A DNA stretch of 64,000 nt from NCBI GenBank assembly GCA_002336245.1, contig DDDG01000025.1, positions 1 through 64,000 on the forward strand, read 5' to 3'. The notes beneath the pieces are model-generated. The model had not been told where the DNA came from. It did no database searches and worked only from the letters and a program-made list of their open reading frames with translations. Shown here piece after piece: positions 42,781-51,431 of the stretch. The position numbers and the translations under genes are program-made. How positions within the stretch are numbered: position 1 is the stretch's first letter; each line of letters opens with the position of its first letter. Source of the DNA: Flavobacteriales bacterium UBA1986 (GTDB lineage: Bacteria > Bacteroidota > Bacteroidia > Flavobacteriales_G > Salibacteraceae).

Positions 42781-44481
42781 TTAGGGTTGTGGATTCATTT
42801 CCTTGGTTCCAAGAGCAATGCCCTCTCCTCGAGTTTCATCGTGAACGCCAAAGACTTCCAAAGAATCATTGATGTAAATGGCTTCTTGAAGCCCGATGCT
42901 ATTCCATATTTCAACGTCGTGACCCTTGAGCGACAATTCACTGATTAAGCTGCTGTCGGCCAATTTGTACTCCAAATAAATTACATCTGGCAGCCACTGA
43001 TGATGAAAGCGCGGAAAGTCGACGGCTTCTTTTGGACTCATGTCGTGTTCGATCAAGTTCAAGATGTTCAGAAACACATTTGTTATGATGGTCGAACCAC
43101 CCGGTGTTCCCAAAATGAAATGAGGTTGCCCGTTTTTTAGCACAATGGTTGGACTCATTGAACTCAGCATTCTCTTTTTAGGAGCGATGGCATTTGCTTC
43201 TGCGCCAAGAAGTCCGAATTGGTTTGGCGTACCGGGTTTTGCTGAAAAATCGTCCATTTCGTTGTTCATGAAAAAGCCTGCTTCAGAAATGAAAAGCTTT
43301 GAGCCGAAGTTGCTGTTCAGCGTTGTTGTTAGAGAAACGCAGTTGCCATTTTCATCAACGACAGAAAGGTGTGTTGTTTCATGGCTTTCAATCACTTCAA
43401 CTTGCGGGCCTTCTATGTCTGCTGAGGAACTATTCGTATTGAGGTTGATTCCGGCCATCCTCTTTCGGAGATATGCTTCTGAAATAAAACTGTCGATTGG
43501 AACCTGCACAAAATCCGGATCGCCCAAGTACTGAGCGCGATCGGAGTACACTCGTTTTGCAATCTCAGAGATGAAATGGATGTATTCAGAAGAGTTCGGT
43601 TTAAGCTTGTCGGGCTTAAGCATCATGTATGATTTTAGCAATTGTAGGATTGCTACACCACCGCTCGAAGGAGGAGCCATGCTGACGATTGTATATTCTC
43701 CGATGCTGTCGCGCACTGTTTCGCGCCAAATGGCCTCATAAGTTTTAAGATCGCGTATAGAGAGAATGCCACCTCGGTCGTTGATGTTCTCGGTCATGTA
43801 TTTCGCGGTGATTCCTTTGTAAAAACCATCTCTTCCTTCTGCAGCTATTAGCTTCAGCGTGCTGGCAAGTGCAGGTTGATACAGAATGTCGCCAGGAAGC
43901 CATCCTTGGGCTGTAAACAAGATGGTGTCTTCATTGACTTCGTGAAATTCTTTCTGATATCTGAACAGCATTTCAGCGTTGTACGGACTTAAAGCGTGAC
44001 CACCTTCAGCCAATTCGATCGCCGGTGCTACCACATCTCTCCAGCTCAGTTTGCCGTACTTTTTATGGAGTTGAACCATTCCCTCTACAGTACCCGGAAC
44101 TCCAATGCTCAGCGGTCCTTTTTTACTCAAATCGGGAACTACTTCTCCGAGTGAATCGAGGTACATATCCCTTCTCGCATCTTTAGGAGCCCGTTCTCTA
44201 AAGTCAAGACTGCCGTAACCTCCATTTTGAAGTCGGAAAGTTGCAAAGCCACCACCCCCAAGATTTCCTGCGCGCGGGTATACAACGGCTAAGGCGAAGT
44301 TTGTTGCTATGGCAGCGTCGAATGCATTTCCACCTTTCAATAAAATAGATCTTCCAACTTCAGAGGCTAAAGGATGGGCCGAAACCACCATTCCTTGGTC
44401 CAGTTTATTCTCTACCGAAACTTGAGAGTCGCAGGAGCTTAGGCTCACAAGAAGTAGCAGAAGCAGAACTGATTTTTGCAT
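42781..44481 (-). CDS. ggt: Gamma-glutamyltransferase (lipoprotein type)
   Basis: An Ntn-hydrolase that cleaves glutathione and other gamma-glutamyl amides; it is made as one chain and self-cleaves. The start at 44481 (MQKSVLLLLLLVSLSSC) gives a lipobox with Cys 17. The large-subunit part has GGNAFDAAIATNFALAVVYP, GNLGGGGFATF and FRERAP. Self-processing occurs before the Thr of HETTHLSVVDENGN, near residue 368. The small subunit has LNSNFGSKLF, NNEMDDFS, MLSSMSPTIV and LGTPGGSTIITN, the oxyanion region. Periplasmic or outer-membrane location is inferred. Confidence 0.93.
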   Translation of the reverse strand: MQKSVLLLLLLVSLSSCDSQVSVENKLDQGMVVSAHPLASEVGRSILLKGGNAFDAAIATNFALAVVYPRAGNLGGGGFATFRLQNGGYGSLDFRERAPKDARRDMYLDSLGEVVPDLSKKGPLSIGVPGTVEGMVQLHKKYGKLSWRDVVAPAIELAEGGHALSPYNAEMLFRYQKEFHEVNEDTILFTAQGWLPGDILYQPALASTLKLIAAEGRDGFYKGITAKYMTENINDRGGILSIRDLKTYEAIWRETVRDSIGEYTIVSMAPPSSGGVAILQLLKSYMMLKPDKLKPNSSEYIHFISEIAKRVYSDRAQYLGDPDFVQVPIDSFISEAYLRKRMAGINLNTNSSSADIEGPQVEVIESHETTHLSVVDENGNCVSLTTTLNSNFGSKLFISEAGFFMNNEMDDFSAKPGTPNQFGLLGAEANAIAPKKRMLSSMSPTIVLKNGQPHFILGTPGGSTIITNVFLNILNLIEHDMSPKEAVDFPRFHHQWLPDVIYLEYKLADSSLISELSLKGHDVEIWNSIGLQEAIYINDSLEVFGVHDETRGEGIALGTKEMNPQP

Positions 44482-44530
44482 GAACGATAATACAAAATGT
44501 GGGGAATACGATGGCTCATATCCTGGGTCC

Positions 44531-44560
44531 ATTTAGGAATATAGGTTCGCATTCCTAAAT
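44531..44560. promoter_or_regulatory. Long-spaced inverted repeat upstream of ggt
   Basis: ATTTAGGAAT and ATTCCTAAAT are perfect 10-bp arms separated by 10 bp, 50 bp upstream of the ggt ATG and downstream of the GH30 stop. It could be an operator. It lacks a T-run, so it is a poor terminator candidate. Confidence 0.55.
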
Positions 44561-44635
44561 TTAGAGTCTCAAGTCTTTTACTGTCTGCTTTCTTGGTTTG
44601 AAAAGAATTTGATATAGCATAACAACAATGCGTCA

Positions 44636-46120
44636 TCAATACACTAAAGTCTGAATGCCGTGCGCAGGAATCTCTTGGAGACTTTCTTGAGTTCCAACCA
44701 TCAAGCGATATTCAATGTTGTTGTCGGTGGGATTCATGACAACAGTTGCTACGCTTTGATCTGGGTTGATGAAGCTCGTAGAGAGCAAATGACTTCTGCT
44801 GCTTACGGTGCTAAGCCGTTTAGCGCCGGGCCGAATGAATTTTGAGAAATGGCCGATGTAGTAATAGGAGGGTGTATAGATCAAATCTCCAGAATTCAAG
44901 TCTGCATGAACGGGTGCAAAGCAAAGATTGCCAACGTGGTTGGGACCTCCTTCTTGATTCAATAGAATGTTCCAGTCGGTCCAGCCAACGGTTCCTGCAT
45001 TAAAATCATTGATCATCGAGCGACCGTAACGCTCGGCATTTGGCCAATATTCGTACTTGCTGGAATCGAATCGCTCATTGCATCCCTCTGTAAAAAGCAG
45101 TTCCTTTTCAGGAAAAGCCTCTTTCACCTTTTGAAGGTTTTCGAACATGGGTTCTCCGCCTGCCCAATTCTCGTACCAGTGAAAGCCTATTCCCCAAGCG
45201 TATTTAGAGGCTTCTGGATCTTCGAAAATAACATTGGCTCTTTGATTGATTAAGTCTCTGTTGTGGTCCCAAACAACAATTTTTTTGTCGCCATAACCTT
45301 CTCTTTCTAGCACAGGGCCCAAATGATTTTTTAGGAAATCTCGCTCTTCCTCTGCAGTATAGATGCACGATTCCCAGCGCTGAACAGCCATGGGCTCGTT
45401 TTGTATTGTGATACCCCAAACCGGAATTCCTTCCTTCTCATAAGCTTCAATGAACTTGGCGTAATACAATGCCCAAGAATTGTAAAACTCAGGCAGCAAT
45501 TTGCCACCTTGAAGCATGTCACCATTGGATTTCATGAAAGCTGGAGGGCTCCAAGGACTTGCATAGAAAATGATGTCTTCGCCGGCTTTCGCTAAAGCCC
45601 TCTTGATGATGGGAAATCTGAACTTCCGGTCGTGCTCGATGTCAAATGTCTTCAAGTCCTTATCTGCATCCGAAACGTAAGTGAAACTGCCGCTGCTGAA
45701 ATCGCAACTGTGAATGCTTGTACGTATGATGCTGTACGATAGGCCGTTGTCCCCAAAATAGGCATTGAGAAGTTCTTCTTGCTTATCGTCGCTTAAGGCG
45801 CTTAAAACCTCTGCACTGGCGTCAGTAATTGCCCCGCCAATCCCCAAGAGAGATTGAAACCTTTTATTCGGGTTCACGAAAATTGCAATGTCCGATTCCA
45901 AGGCTTGTACAGACCTTCTGAAAGTGTCTTTTCTGCTTTTGCTCAGTCGGTAGTCGCCCTGTTTAGCAGTGGTGTAGGTGAGGAGTATTTTTCCTTCCGC
46001 ACTGAATGAAGGGAGCTCAACTTTCTTTTCTGTCGGAGTATTTTTAGAACTTCTGGTCCCTTCTTTACAGGCTGAGAGGAGCGCAAGAGCAGCAAGAGCG
46101 GTACTTAAAATCCTATTCAT
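44636..46120 (-). CDS. Glycoside hydrolase family 30 lipoprotein (glucosylceramidase-like)
   Basis: A retaining beta-glycosidase of the GH30 type. The start at 46120 (MNRILSTALAALALLSAC) gives a lipobox with Cys 18. Family marks are FQSLLGIGGAITDASAEVL, DFSSGSFTYVSD, FYASPWSPPAFMKSNGDM and GITIQNEP (acid/base Glu near 230). LLFTEGCNE carries the nucleophile Glu near 325, and a terminal beta-sandwich (STVSSRSHLLSTSFINPD) completes the GH30 architecture. It may act on beta-glucosides or beta-1,6-glucans; the substrate is not defined by sequence alone. Located downstream of the NADH dehydrogenase gene. Confidence 0.92.
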   Translation of the reverse strand: MNRILSTALAALALLSACKEGTRSSKNTPTEKKVELPSFSAEGKILLTYTTAKQGDYRLSKSRKDTFRRSVQALESDIAIFVNPNKRFQSLLGIGGAITDASAEVLSALSDDKQEELLNAYFGDNGLSYSIIRTSIHSCDFSSGSFTYVSDADKDLKTFDIEHDRKFRFPIIKRALAKAGEDIIFYASPWSPPAFMKSNGDMLQGGKLLPEFYNSWALYYAKFIEAYEKEGIPVWGITIQNEPMAVQRWESCIYTAEEERDFLKNHLGPVLEREGYGDKKIVVWDHNRDLINQRANVIFEDPEASKYAWGIGFHWYENWAGGEPMFENLQKVKEAFPEKELLFTEGCNERFDSSKYEYWPNAERYGRSMINDFNAGTVGWTDWNILLNQEGGPNHVGNLCFAPVHADLNSGDLIYTPSYYYIGHFSKFIRPGAKRLSTVSSRSHLLSTSFINPDQSVATVVMNPTDNNIEYRLMVGTQESLQEIPAHGIQTLVY

Positions 46121-46134
46121 GGAGGGAAAGATAT

Positions 46135-47430
46135 TTATTCTTCGGAATCGTTGGCCTTCTTGTTTGGACGAATCAACAAGCGCAAGGATTGGTCGTAGGT
46201 GAGGTAATTCCAGCCCCAATTCACGAAAATCAACAAGCGGTTTTTAACACCTACAATCGACATGAGGTGAATGAACATCCATATCAACCAAGCAAAAAAT
46301 CCACTGAAGCGGAAGGAAGGTAGGTCGGCCACGGCTAAATTTCTTCCGACTGTAGCCATGAAGCCCTTGTCGTTGTAATGAAATGCCAGTCGCTTTTTCC
46401 CATTCTTATTCCGCAATAAGTTTTTCGCTAAAAGCTTAGCTTGCTGAATGGCAGTTTGAGCAACTTGCGGATGTCCTGCAGGAAACTTCGCCTCCTCTTG
46501 GTACGCTTGATCTCCCAAAACAAACACATTGGGCATTTGAAGCGATTCGTTGTACTCATTCACGGGCAAACGATTTCCATGAACGTAATTCTCCTCTGGA
46601 ATCCCTGCAATTCGAGGGCAGCTTATACCTGCAGCCCAAATCAAACTTTTCGAAAGTAGGTCGTCGCCTTCCTGCAATGCAACGCGTTCTCCGTCGTAGT
46701 CTGTTACAATCGTATTTAGTCGCACGTCTACATTTAGTTCATTGAGATAGCTCAATGCTTTTGTACTCGCGTTTTTCGACATACTGGCAAGCACCCGTGA
46801 TGAGCCTTCAAGTAAGTACACGCTCATGAGGTCAAAGTCCAATTCAGGATAATCTTTGGGTAGAATAAATTTTTTCATTTCCGCCAAGGCTCCAGCCAGT
46901 TCTACCCCAGTTGGACCTCCTCCTACAACCACAATCTTCATCAGAGCTTCTTGTCGATGAGGAGCAGATTCGTTGAGGGCGGCCTCATAATTTTCTAGAA
47001 TCGTGTTGCGAAGGTTTAGTGCTTGCCCCACAGACTTCATGACGAGCGAATGATTTTCTATGTTTTTATTCCCAAAGAAGTTTGTTGTTGCTCCCATACT
47101 CAACACGAGGTAATCGTACTCAATCTCTCCGATGCTCGTATGTAAAATTTGCTTTTCAGAATCAATTTTCTGGGCTTCAGCCATCCGGAAGTGGGTATGC
47201 TCTTTTTTCTGGAATATTTTTCGAAATGGGAAACTAATGGCCGAGGGCACGAGGCCGGCTGTTGCTACTTGATAGAAAAGGGGTTGGAACTGGTGAAAGT
47301 TGTTTCGATCGATGAGAACAGTTTGGAACTCCTTTTTTGAGATGACACGAATCAGCTGGAGTCCGGCAAAGCCGCCACCTACAATTACAATACGTTTTAG
47401 ATCAGTCTCTGGTATGTTTTGAATTTTCAC
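46135..47430 (-). CDS. ndh: Type II NADH:quinone oxidoreductase (NDH-2)
   Basis: A 431-residue FAD flavoprotein that oxidises NADH and reduces quinone at the inner membrane without pumping protons. The first GxGxxG (VIVGGGFAGLQLI) is at about 15-27 and the second, NAD-binding, is VVVGGGPTGVELAGAL near 172. Other marks are LIDRNNFHQFQPLFYQVATAGL, AAGISCPR and FVLGDQA (FAD). The C-terminal region has a hydrophobic amphipathic pair (FFAWLIWMFIHLMSIVG) for membrane attachment. Ends 14 bp before the GH30 start. Confidence 0.9.
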   Translation of the reverse strand: MKIQNIPETDLKRIVIVGGGFAGLQLIRVISKKEFQTVLIDRNNFHQFQPLFYQVATAGLVPSAISFPFRKIFQKKEHTHFRMAEAQKIDSEKQILHTSIGEIEYDYLVLSMGATTNFFGNKNIENHSLVMKSVGQALNLRNTILENYEAALNESAPHRQEALMKIVVVGGGPTGVELAGALAEMKKFILPKDYPELDFDLMSVYLLEGSSRVLASMSKNASTKALSYLNELNVDVRLNTIVTDYDGERVALQEGDDLLSKSLIWAAGISCPRIAGIPEENYVHGNRLPVNEYNESLQMPNVFVLGDQAYQEEAKFPAGHPQVAQTAIQQAKLLAKNLLRNKNGKKRLAFHYNDKGFMATVGRNLAVADLPSFRFSGFFAWLIWMFIHLMSIVGVKNRLLIFVNWGWNYLTYDQSLRLLIRPNKKANDSEE

Positions 47431-47445
47431 AGAACTGTATTCTAG

Positions 47446-47835
47446 TTATTTGGTGCTGTAATAGGTTGTCATAGGCTCGAAGTAGTGTTCAACCCAACCT
47501 TTCCTGTAATCTTCTATTTGGTCTTCGGGTATGTTTGTATGAGTAAGACAGAGGAGAGTGCCTGAGGCATCTTCTTTGAATTCTATCTCCAATAGAGAAT
47601 CTGGCATGTCATCTGTGAATTCACTGGTGCGACACGTTTGAAGAATTCGACTGTGAGCTTCTACGGCCAAATTACGACCTTGAATGTATCCGTCCCAAGC
47701 TTTAAATTCAGTTCCAACTTCTGGCTTGATTTCAGCCTCGGCACCTGTCAGGTTTTTATGACCTTCAGAATGAGTGAAGTCCTGAAATAGACGTTTGGCA
47801 CTCACTGCAAAATGCTTTTCTAAATAGATGCTCAT
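47446..47835 (-). CDS. SRPBCC (START-like/AHSA1) domain protein
   Basis: A 129-residue single-domain protein of the SRPBCC superfamily. Marks are an N-terminal beta strand (EKHFAVSAKRLFQDFTHSEGH), TGAEAEIKPEVGTEFKAWDGYIQGRNL, and a C-terminal helix EDQIEDYRKGWVEHYFEPMTTYY, which is typical of AHSA1-type domains. They bind hydrophobic ligands or, in eukaryotes, stimulate Hsp90; the bacterial role is open. It stands 16 bp upstream of ndh. Confidence 0.85.
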   Translation of the reverse strand: MSIYLEKHFAVSAKRLFQDFTHSEGHKNLTGAEAEIKPEVGTEFKAWDGYIQGRNLAVEAHSRILQTCRTSEFTDDMPDSLLEIEFKEDASGTLLCLTHTNIPEDQIEDYRKGWVEHYFEPMTTYYSTK

Positions 47836-47964
47836 GGAGGTGAAATTAGAGATTTCCTCCGTGTGCAGAACGAAATGCAGGCATAGAATTAAGCTTTGTC
47901 CTTTTGTAACATATTCGCCTCAGGATGTTGCTCTTTTTTTAGCTTCGTTCCAGAATTCTGAATT

Positions 47965-50130
47965 ATGCAAAAGCACCTAGTAGTATTGATCATAGGCCTC
48001 TCGATTTTTTTCACAGGCCAAGCGAAAGAAGGAATGTGGATTCCATCTCTAATTCAATCTCTGAATGAGGGAGATATGAAAACCATGGGGATGAAAATTT
48101 CCGCTGAACAGCTCTATGACTTCAATAAGTCGAGCATAAAGGATGCTGTAGTTCATTTCGGTGGAGGTTGCACTTCCGAAATCATTTCCGGAGAAGGTTT
48201 GTTGCTCACCAATCATCATTGTGGGTATGGCCGCATTCAGGCGCACTCTTCCATGGAAAATAATTATTTGAAGAATGGCTTTTGGGCGATGTCGAGGGAA
48301 GAGGAGAAATCGAACCCGGGTTTAACTGCAACCATAATAGTTCGCATGGAAGATGTTACCGATAAAATTTTGTCGAGTATTCCAAAAGAGGTGACACAAG
48401 CAGAGCGCAACAAGTTGATTGCGGCGAACATTCAGAAAGTTGGTACTGAGTCTACAAAAGGTTCAAAGTACGGCTACATCATACGCCCATTCTATTGCGG
48501 AAACCAATACTTCATGTTCATCACTGAAGTATTCAAAGATGTTCGATTGGTTGGAGCTCCTCCTTCGAGCATAGGTAAGTTTGGTTTCGATACAGACAAT
48601 TGGGTTTGGCCTAGGCATACGGGCGACTTTTCAATTTTTAGAATTTATGCCAGTCCTGAGAACAAGCCAGCGGCCTATTCAGAGGACAATGTTCCTTATA
48701 AACCGAAACACTTTTTACCTATTAATATCTCTCCTGAAAAGAAAGGAGATTTCACTTTGGTGTATGGATTCCCGGGCCGTACCGAGGAGTATTTGACCTC
48801 TCATGCAGTTGAATATTTGATGAAAAAGCAGGATCCTGCTCGCATTGCGATGAGAGACATCAGCTTAGGTATTATCAATAAGGCGATGGCAGCCGACGAG
48901 GCGACAAACATCAAGTACGCTGCCAAGCAAAGCAGCATTAGCAATGCGTGGAAAAAGTGGCGAGGCGAATTGAAGGGCCTAAATAAGTTGGATGCCATCG
49001 AGAAAAAGCGTGACCTTGAGAGGCGATTTGAAGAGGCCATTGCCGGGAAGGAGAAGTATGTTCAATATGGTGAGTTGATGAACAACTTCAATAAAACATA
49101 CGAAGAGATAGAGCCGTATCAGTTCTCGCGCGATTATTTCATTGAAATTTTCTACTACGGTCCCGAATTGATGCGCTACGCCGATGGCTTCAATAAGCTT
49201 ATAAAGCTGCTCGAAGCCGACAGCGTTCAACAAGAACTCATCGACGAAGAAATAGCCAAGCAAAAAAAGCGAGCCGTAGGTTACTTCAAGAATTATGACG
49301 TCGACATCGATCGTCAGTTGGCTTCGGAAATGCTGAAAAAGTATTTCGATATGCTCGACCCACTTTTGGTTCCTGAGATAAAAGAAGAAATTGATAAAGA
49401 CTACGACGGTGATTTGAAAGCCTATGCGGATAAACTTTTTGCGAAGAGTTTGTTTGCTGATCAAGCCAAAATAGAAGCATGGTTGGCCAAGCCTAAGGTT
49501 AAAAAATTGAAGAACGACCCCGCATTAAAACTTGGAAATTCCATCGTTCAGAACTATTTCGAGAAGGTAAAGCCAATACACAGTGTTCTCAACAATCGCC
49601 TCGACAGCCTGTACACCATTTATATGGCTGCTCTTATGGAAGTGCTGCCAGACGACAGAATTTACTTTCCCGATGCGAACAGCACTTTGAGGATTTCCTA
49701 TGGCCAGGTAGAAGGCTATGCAGCAAGTGATGCTGTGGACTATGGCTATTACACCACCTTGGAGGGTATAATGGCTAAGTATGTTCCAGACAATTATGAG
49801 TTTGACGTTCCTGAGAAATTACGGAAATTATACGCGAAGAAGGATTACGGCATTTACGGACATGATGGTGAAATGAGGGTGTGTTTCATCGCTTCAAATC
49901 ATACCACAGGTGGAAACTCAGGTAGTCCAGCTTTGGATGCCAATGGCAATCTAATTGGATTGAACTTCGACCGTGTTTGGGAGGGAACTATGTCTGACAT
50001 CATGTTCGACCCGGAGAAATGCCGCAACATAATGGTGGATTTGAACTACGTTCTTTTTATCATTGATAAGTTTGCTGGTGCAGATCACCTGATAAAGGAG
50101 ATGAAACTAGTACAAAACGAGAGTGAATAG
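47965..50130 (+). CDS. S46-family dipeptidyl-peptidase (DPP7/DPP11 type)
   Basis: A 721-residue secreted serine exopeptidase releasing dipeptides from oligopeptides in the periplasm. The signal peptide ends near GQAKEG. The catalytic His is in LLLTNHHCGYG near 91, the Asp in the WVWPRHTGDFSIFR region near 220, and the Ser in TTGGNSGSPALDANG near 650. The residue 18 positions after that Ser is Arg (LNFDR), which in DPP11 enzymes sets Asp/Glu preference, where DPP7 has Gly. A large helical insert sits between the two barrel lobes, as expected. Its 3' end overlaps the bestrophin start. Confidence 0.93.
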   Translation: MQKHLVVLIIGLSIFFTGQAKEGMWIPSLIQSLNEGDMKTMGMKISAEQLYDFNKSSIKDAVVHFGGGCTSEIISGEGLLLTNHHCGYGRIQAHSSMENNYLKNGFWAMSREEEKSNPGLTATIIVRMEDVTDKILSSIPKEVTQAERNKLIAANIQKVGTESTKGSKYGYIIRPFYCGNQYFMFITEVFKDVRLVGAPPSSIGKFGFDTDNWVWPRHTGDFSIFRIYASPENKPAAYSEDNVPYKPKHFLPINISPEKKGDFTLVYGFPGRTEEYLTSHAVEYLMKKQDPARIAMRDISLGIINKAMAADEATNIKYAAKQSSISNAWKKWRGELKGLNKLDAIEKKRDLERRFEEAIAGKEKYVQYGELMNNFNKTYEEIEPYQFSRDYFIEIFYYGPELMRYADGFNKLIKLLEADSVQQELIDEEIAKQKKRAVGYFKNYDVDIDRQLASEMLKKYFDMLDPLLVPEIKEEIDKDYDGDLKAYADKLFAKSLFADQAKIEAWLAKPKVKKLKNDPALKLGNSIVQNYFEKVKPIHSVLNNRLDSLYTIYMAALMEVLPDDRIYFPDANSTLRISYGQVEGYAASDAVDYGYYTTLEGIMAKYVPDNYEFDVPEKLRKLYAKKDYGIYGHDGEMRVCFIASNHTTGGNSGSPALDANGNLIGLNFDRVWEGTMSDIMFDPEKCRNIMVDLNYVLFIIDKFAGADHLIKEMKLVQNESE

Positions 50131-50989
50131 TAACAATCCACACAGTTGGTTTATCCTGTTGTTCCATTCGTACAACAGGAATATAATGAGGCAGTTGCTG
50201 CCTGCGATGACCATCATTGCAGTGTATTCAGTTGCGCTCAGTTGGTTCTTCGAGCTCTTTCACATCGAGATTAGCCACAATATGGCGATTCACTCGATTC
50301 TTGGTATTGTCCTCGGTTTGTTTCTAGTGTTCAGAACCAACGGAGCTTACGATCGATGGTGGGAAGGAAGAAAACTTTGGGGTGGATTGGTCAACACCTG
50401 CCGAAACTTTGCCAACAAGATAAATGCCGCCATTCCTGAAGAAAAAGAGGACCTGAAGTTGTTCTTTCAGCTCTATTCAAACTTTGTTTTTGCCATGAAA
50501 GAGCATCTGCGAGAAGGTGTGAAGATGGAGGAGATGGAAGAAATCGACGAAACCTTCATGAAGGAGTTGAAGGCTTCAGGGCATCGACCCAACTACATAG
50601 TAAAGCGCATTTTTCTTCGCCTCAATGAACTTCACCGGGAAGGGAAAATTGACGGTGAAACGCTCATCATTCTTGACAATCAAGTGCGCGAACTGCTGGA
50701 TTTATTGGGTGGATGTGAACGAATTAAAAACTCGCCCATTCCTTATTCCTATAATATGTTCTTGAAGAAATTCATCTTCATCTTTATAACAACGTTGCCT
50801 ATTTTTATCGAAGACATATTCCATTGGTGGACGGGTGCTGTAGTTTGTTTGATGTTTTACATCCTTACGAGTACAGAGCTCATCGCTGAAGAAATTGAAG
50901 ACCCATTCGGTGAAGATGAAAACGACCTTCCTACCGATGATCTTTCCCATAAAATAAAGGCAAACATTAAGGAAGTTCTCATCGATTGA
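50123..50989 (+). CDS. Bestrophin-family anion channel
   Basis: A 288-residue membrane protein of the bestrophin/UPF0187 family, forming pentameric anion channels. The GTG start overlaps the peptidase stop and yields the usual N-terminal SWFILLFHSYNRNIMRQLLP; the later ATG at 50186 would drop part of it. Other marks are LVFRTNGAYDRWWEGRKLWGGLVN near 74-97, CERIKNSPIPYSY near 191, and a C-terminal acidic LIAEEIEDPFGEDENDLP, typical of the family. Physiological role in bacteria is unclear. Confidence 0.9.
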   Translation: MNSNNPHSWFILLFHSYNRNIMRQLLPAMTIIAVYSVALSWFFELFHIEISHNMAIHSILGIVLGLFLVFRTNGAYDRWWEGRKLWGGLVNTCRNFANKINAAIPEEKEDLKLFFQLYSNFVFAMKEHLREGVKMEEMEEIDETFMKELKASGHRPNYIVKRIFLRLNELHREGKIDGETLIILDNQVRELLDLLGGCERIKNSPIPYSYNMFLKKFIFIFITTLPIFIEDIFHWWTGAVVCLMFYILTSTELIAEEIEDPFGEDENDLPTDDLSHKIKANIKEVLID

Positions 50990-51074
50990 CAATTGATGAT
51001 TATTCAGCCTTTTTTATAGGTCTTTCGTAAAACTCCTTGTCACAATTCAAATTCCCGATTTACTTTCGCGCAAT

Positions 51075-51353
51075 ATGTTGCGAGCTCTATTTTTCATTCT
51101 GTTTTCATCGGCTTTTTTGGCAAATGCCCAAACGATCGGAGGCCTCATTAATTCCTATGCCAAAGTTACGGCTGTAAATGGAGTAAGCTTCACGATTGGC
51201 ACTCCAGGAGGTAAGGCAGAAGCAGCATTGAGCGACTTCGATGCGGGTGCATTGGTCCTGATTTATCAGGTCAAAGGTGTAACCTCAAGTGCTACAACGA
51301 ATGTGAGTGCATACGGAGAGGTTGTGAATTATAGATCCCCTGCTTCTCAGTAG
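51075..51353 (+). CDS. Short secreted protein resembling the N-terminus of a large adhesin
   Basis: A 92-residue secreted protein with a signal peptide ending at ANAQ. The mature part (IGGLINSYAKVTAVNG, VLIYQVKGVTSS, VSAYGEVVNY) resembles the opening segment of large Bacteroidota surface proteins that usually go on for hundreds of residues with Ig-like repeats and a type IX sorting domain. Here it stops at SPASQ, with further stops a few codons on. It may be a remnant, or a small independent protein. No sorting domain is present. Confidence 0.55.
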   Translation: MLRALFFILFSSAFLANAQTIGGLINSYAKVTAVNGVSFTIGTPGGKAEAALSDFDAGALVLIYQVKGVTSSATTNVSAYGEVVNYRSPASQ

Positions 51354-51402
51354 TAGAATAGCTCCTCTTTTTCAGACTGTTAGGACAGCACGTCCATTCG
51401 AT

Positions 51403-51410
51403 TATATTTG
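51403..51410 (+). promoter_or_regulatory. -7 promoter element of fhs (TATATTTG)
   Basis: TATATTTG matches TAnnTTTG and lies 21 nt before the ATG at 51432. It excludes the in-frame TTG at 51408, which falls inside the element. Confidence 0.55.
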
Positions 51411-51431
51411 TTTGGAACCAAAGCCTTTTAC

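Noticed and set aside
48979..49464. Minus-strand reading frame of 161 codons
   Set aside because: Lies entirely within the S46 peptidase gene, opposite strand, with no domain features.
51354..51431. Tetrahydrofolate-type riboswitch before fhs
   Set aside because: The TATATTTG promoter element leaves only about 15 nt of leader, too short for a riboswitch.
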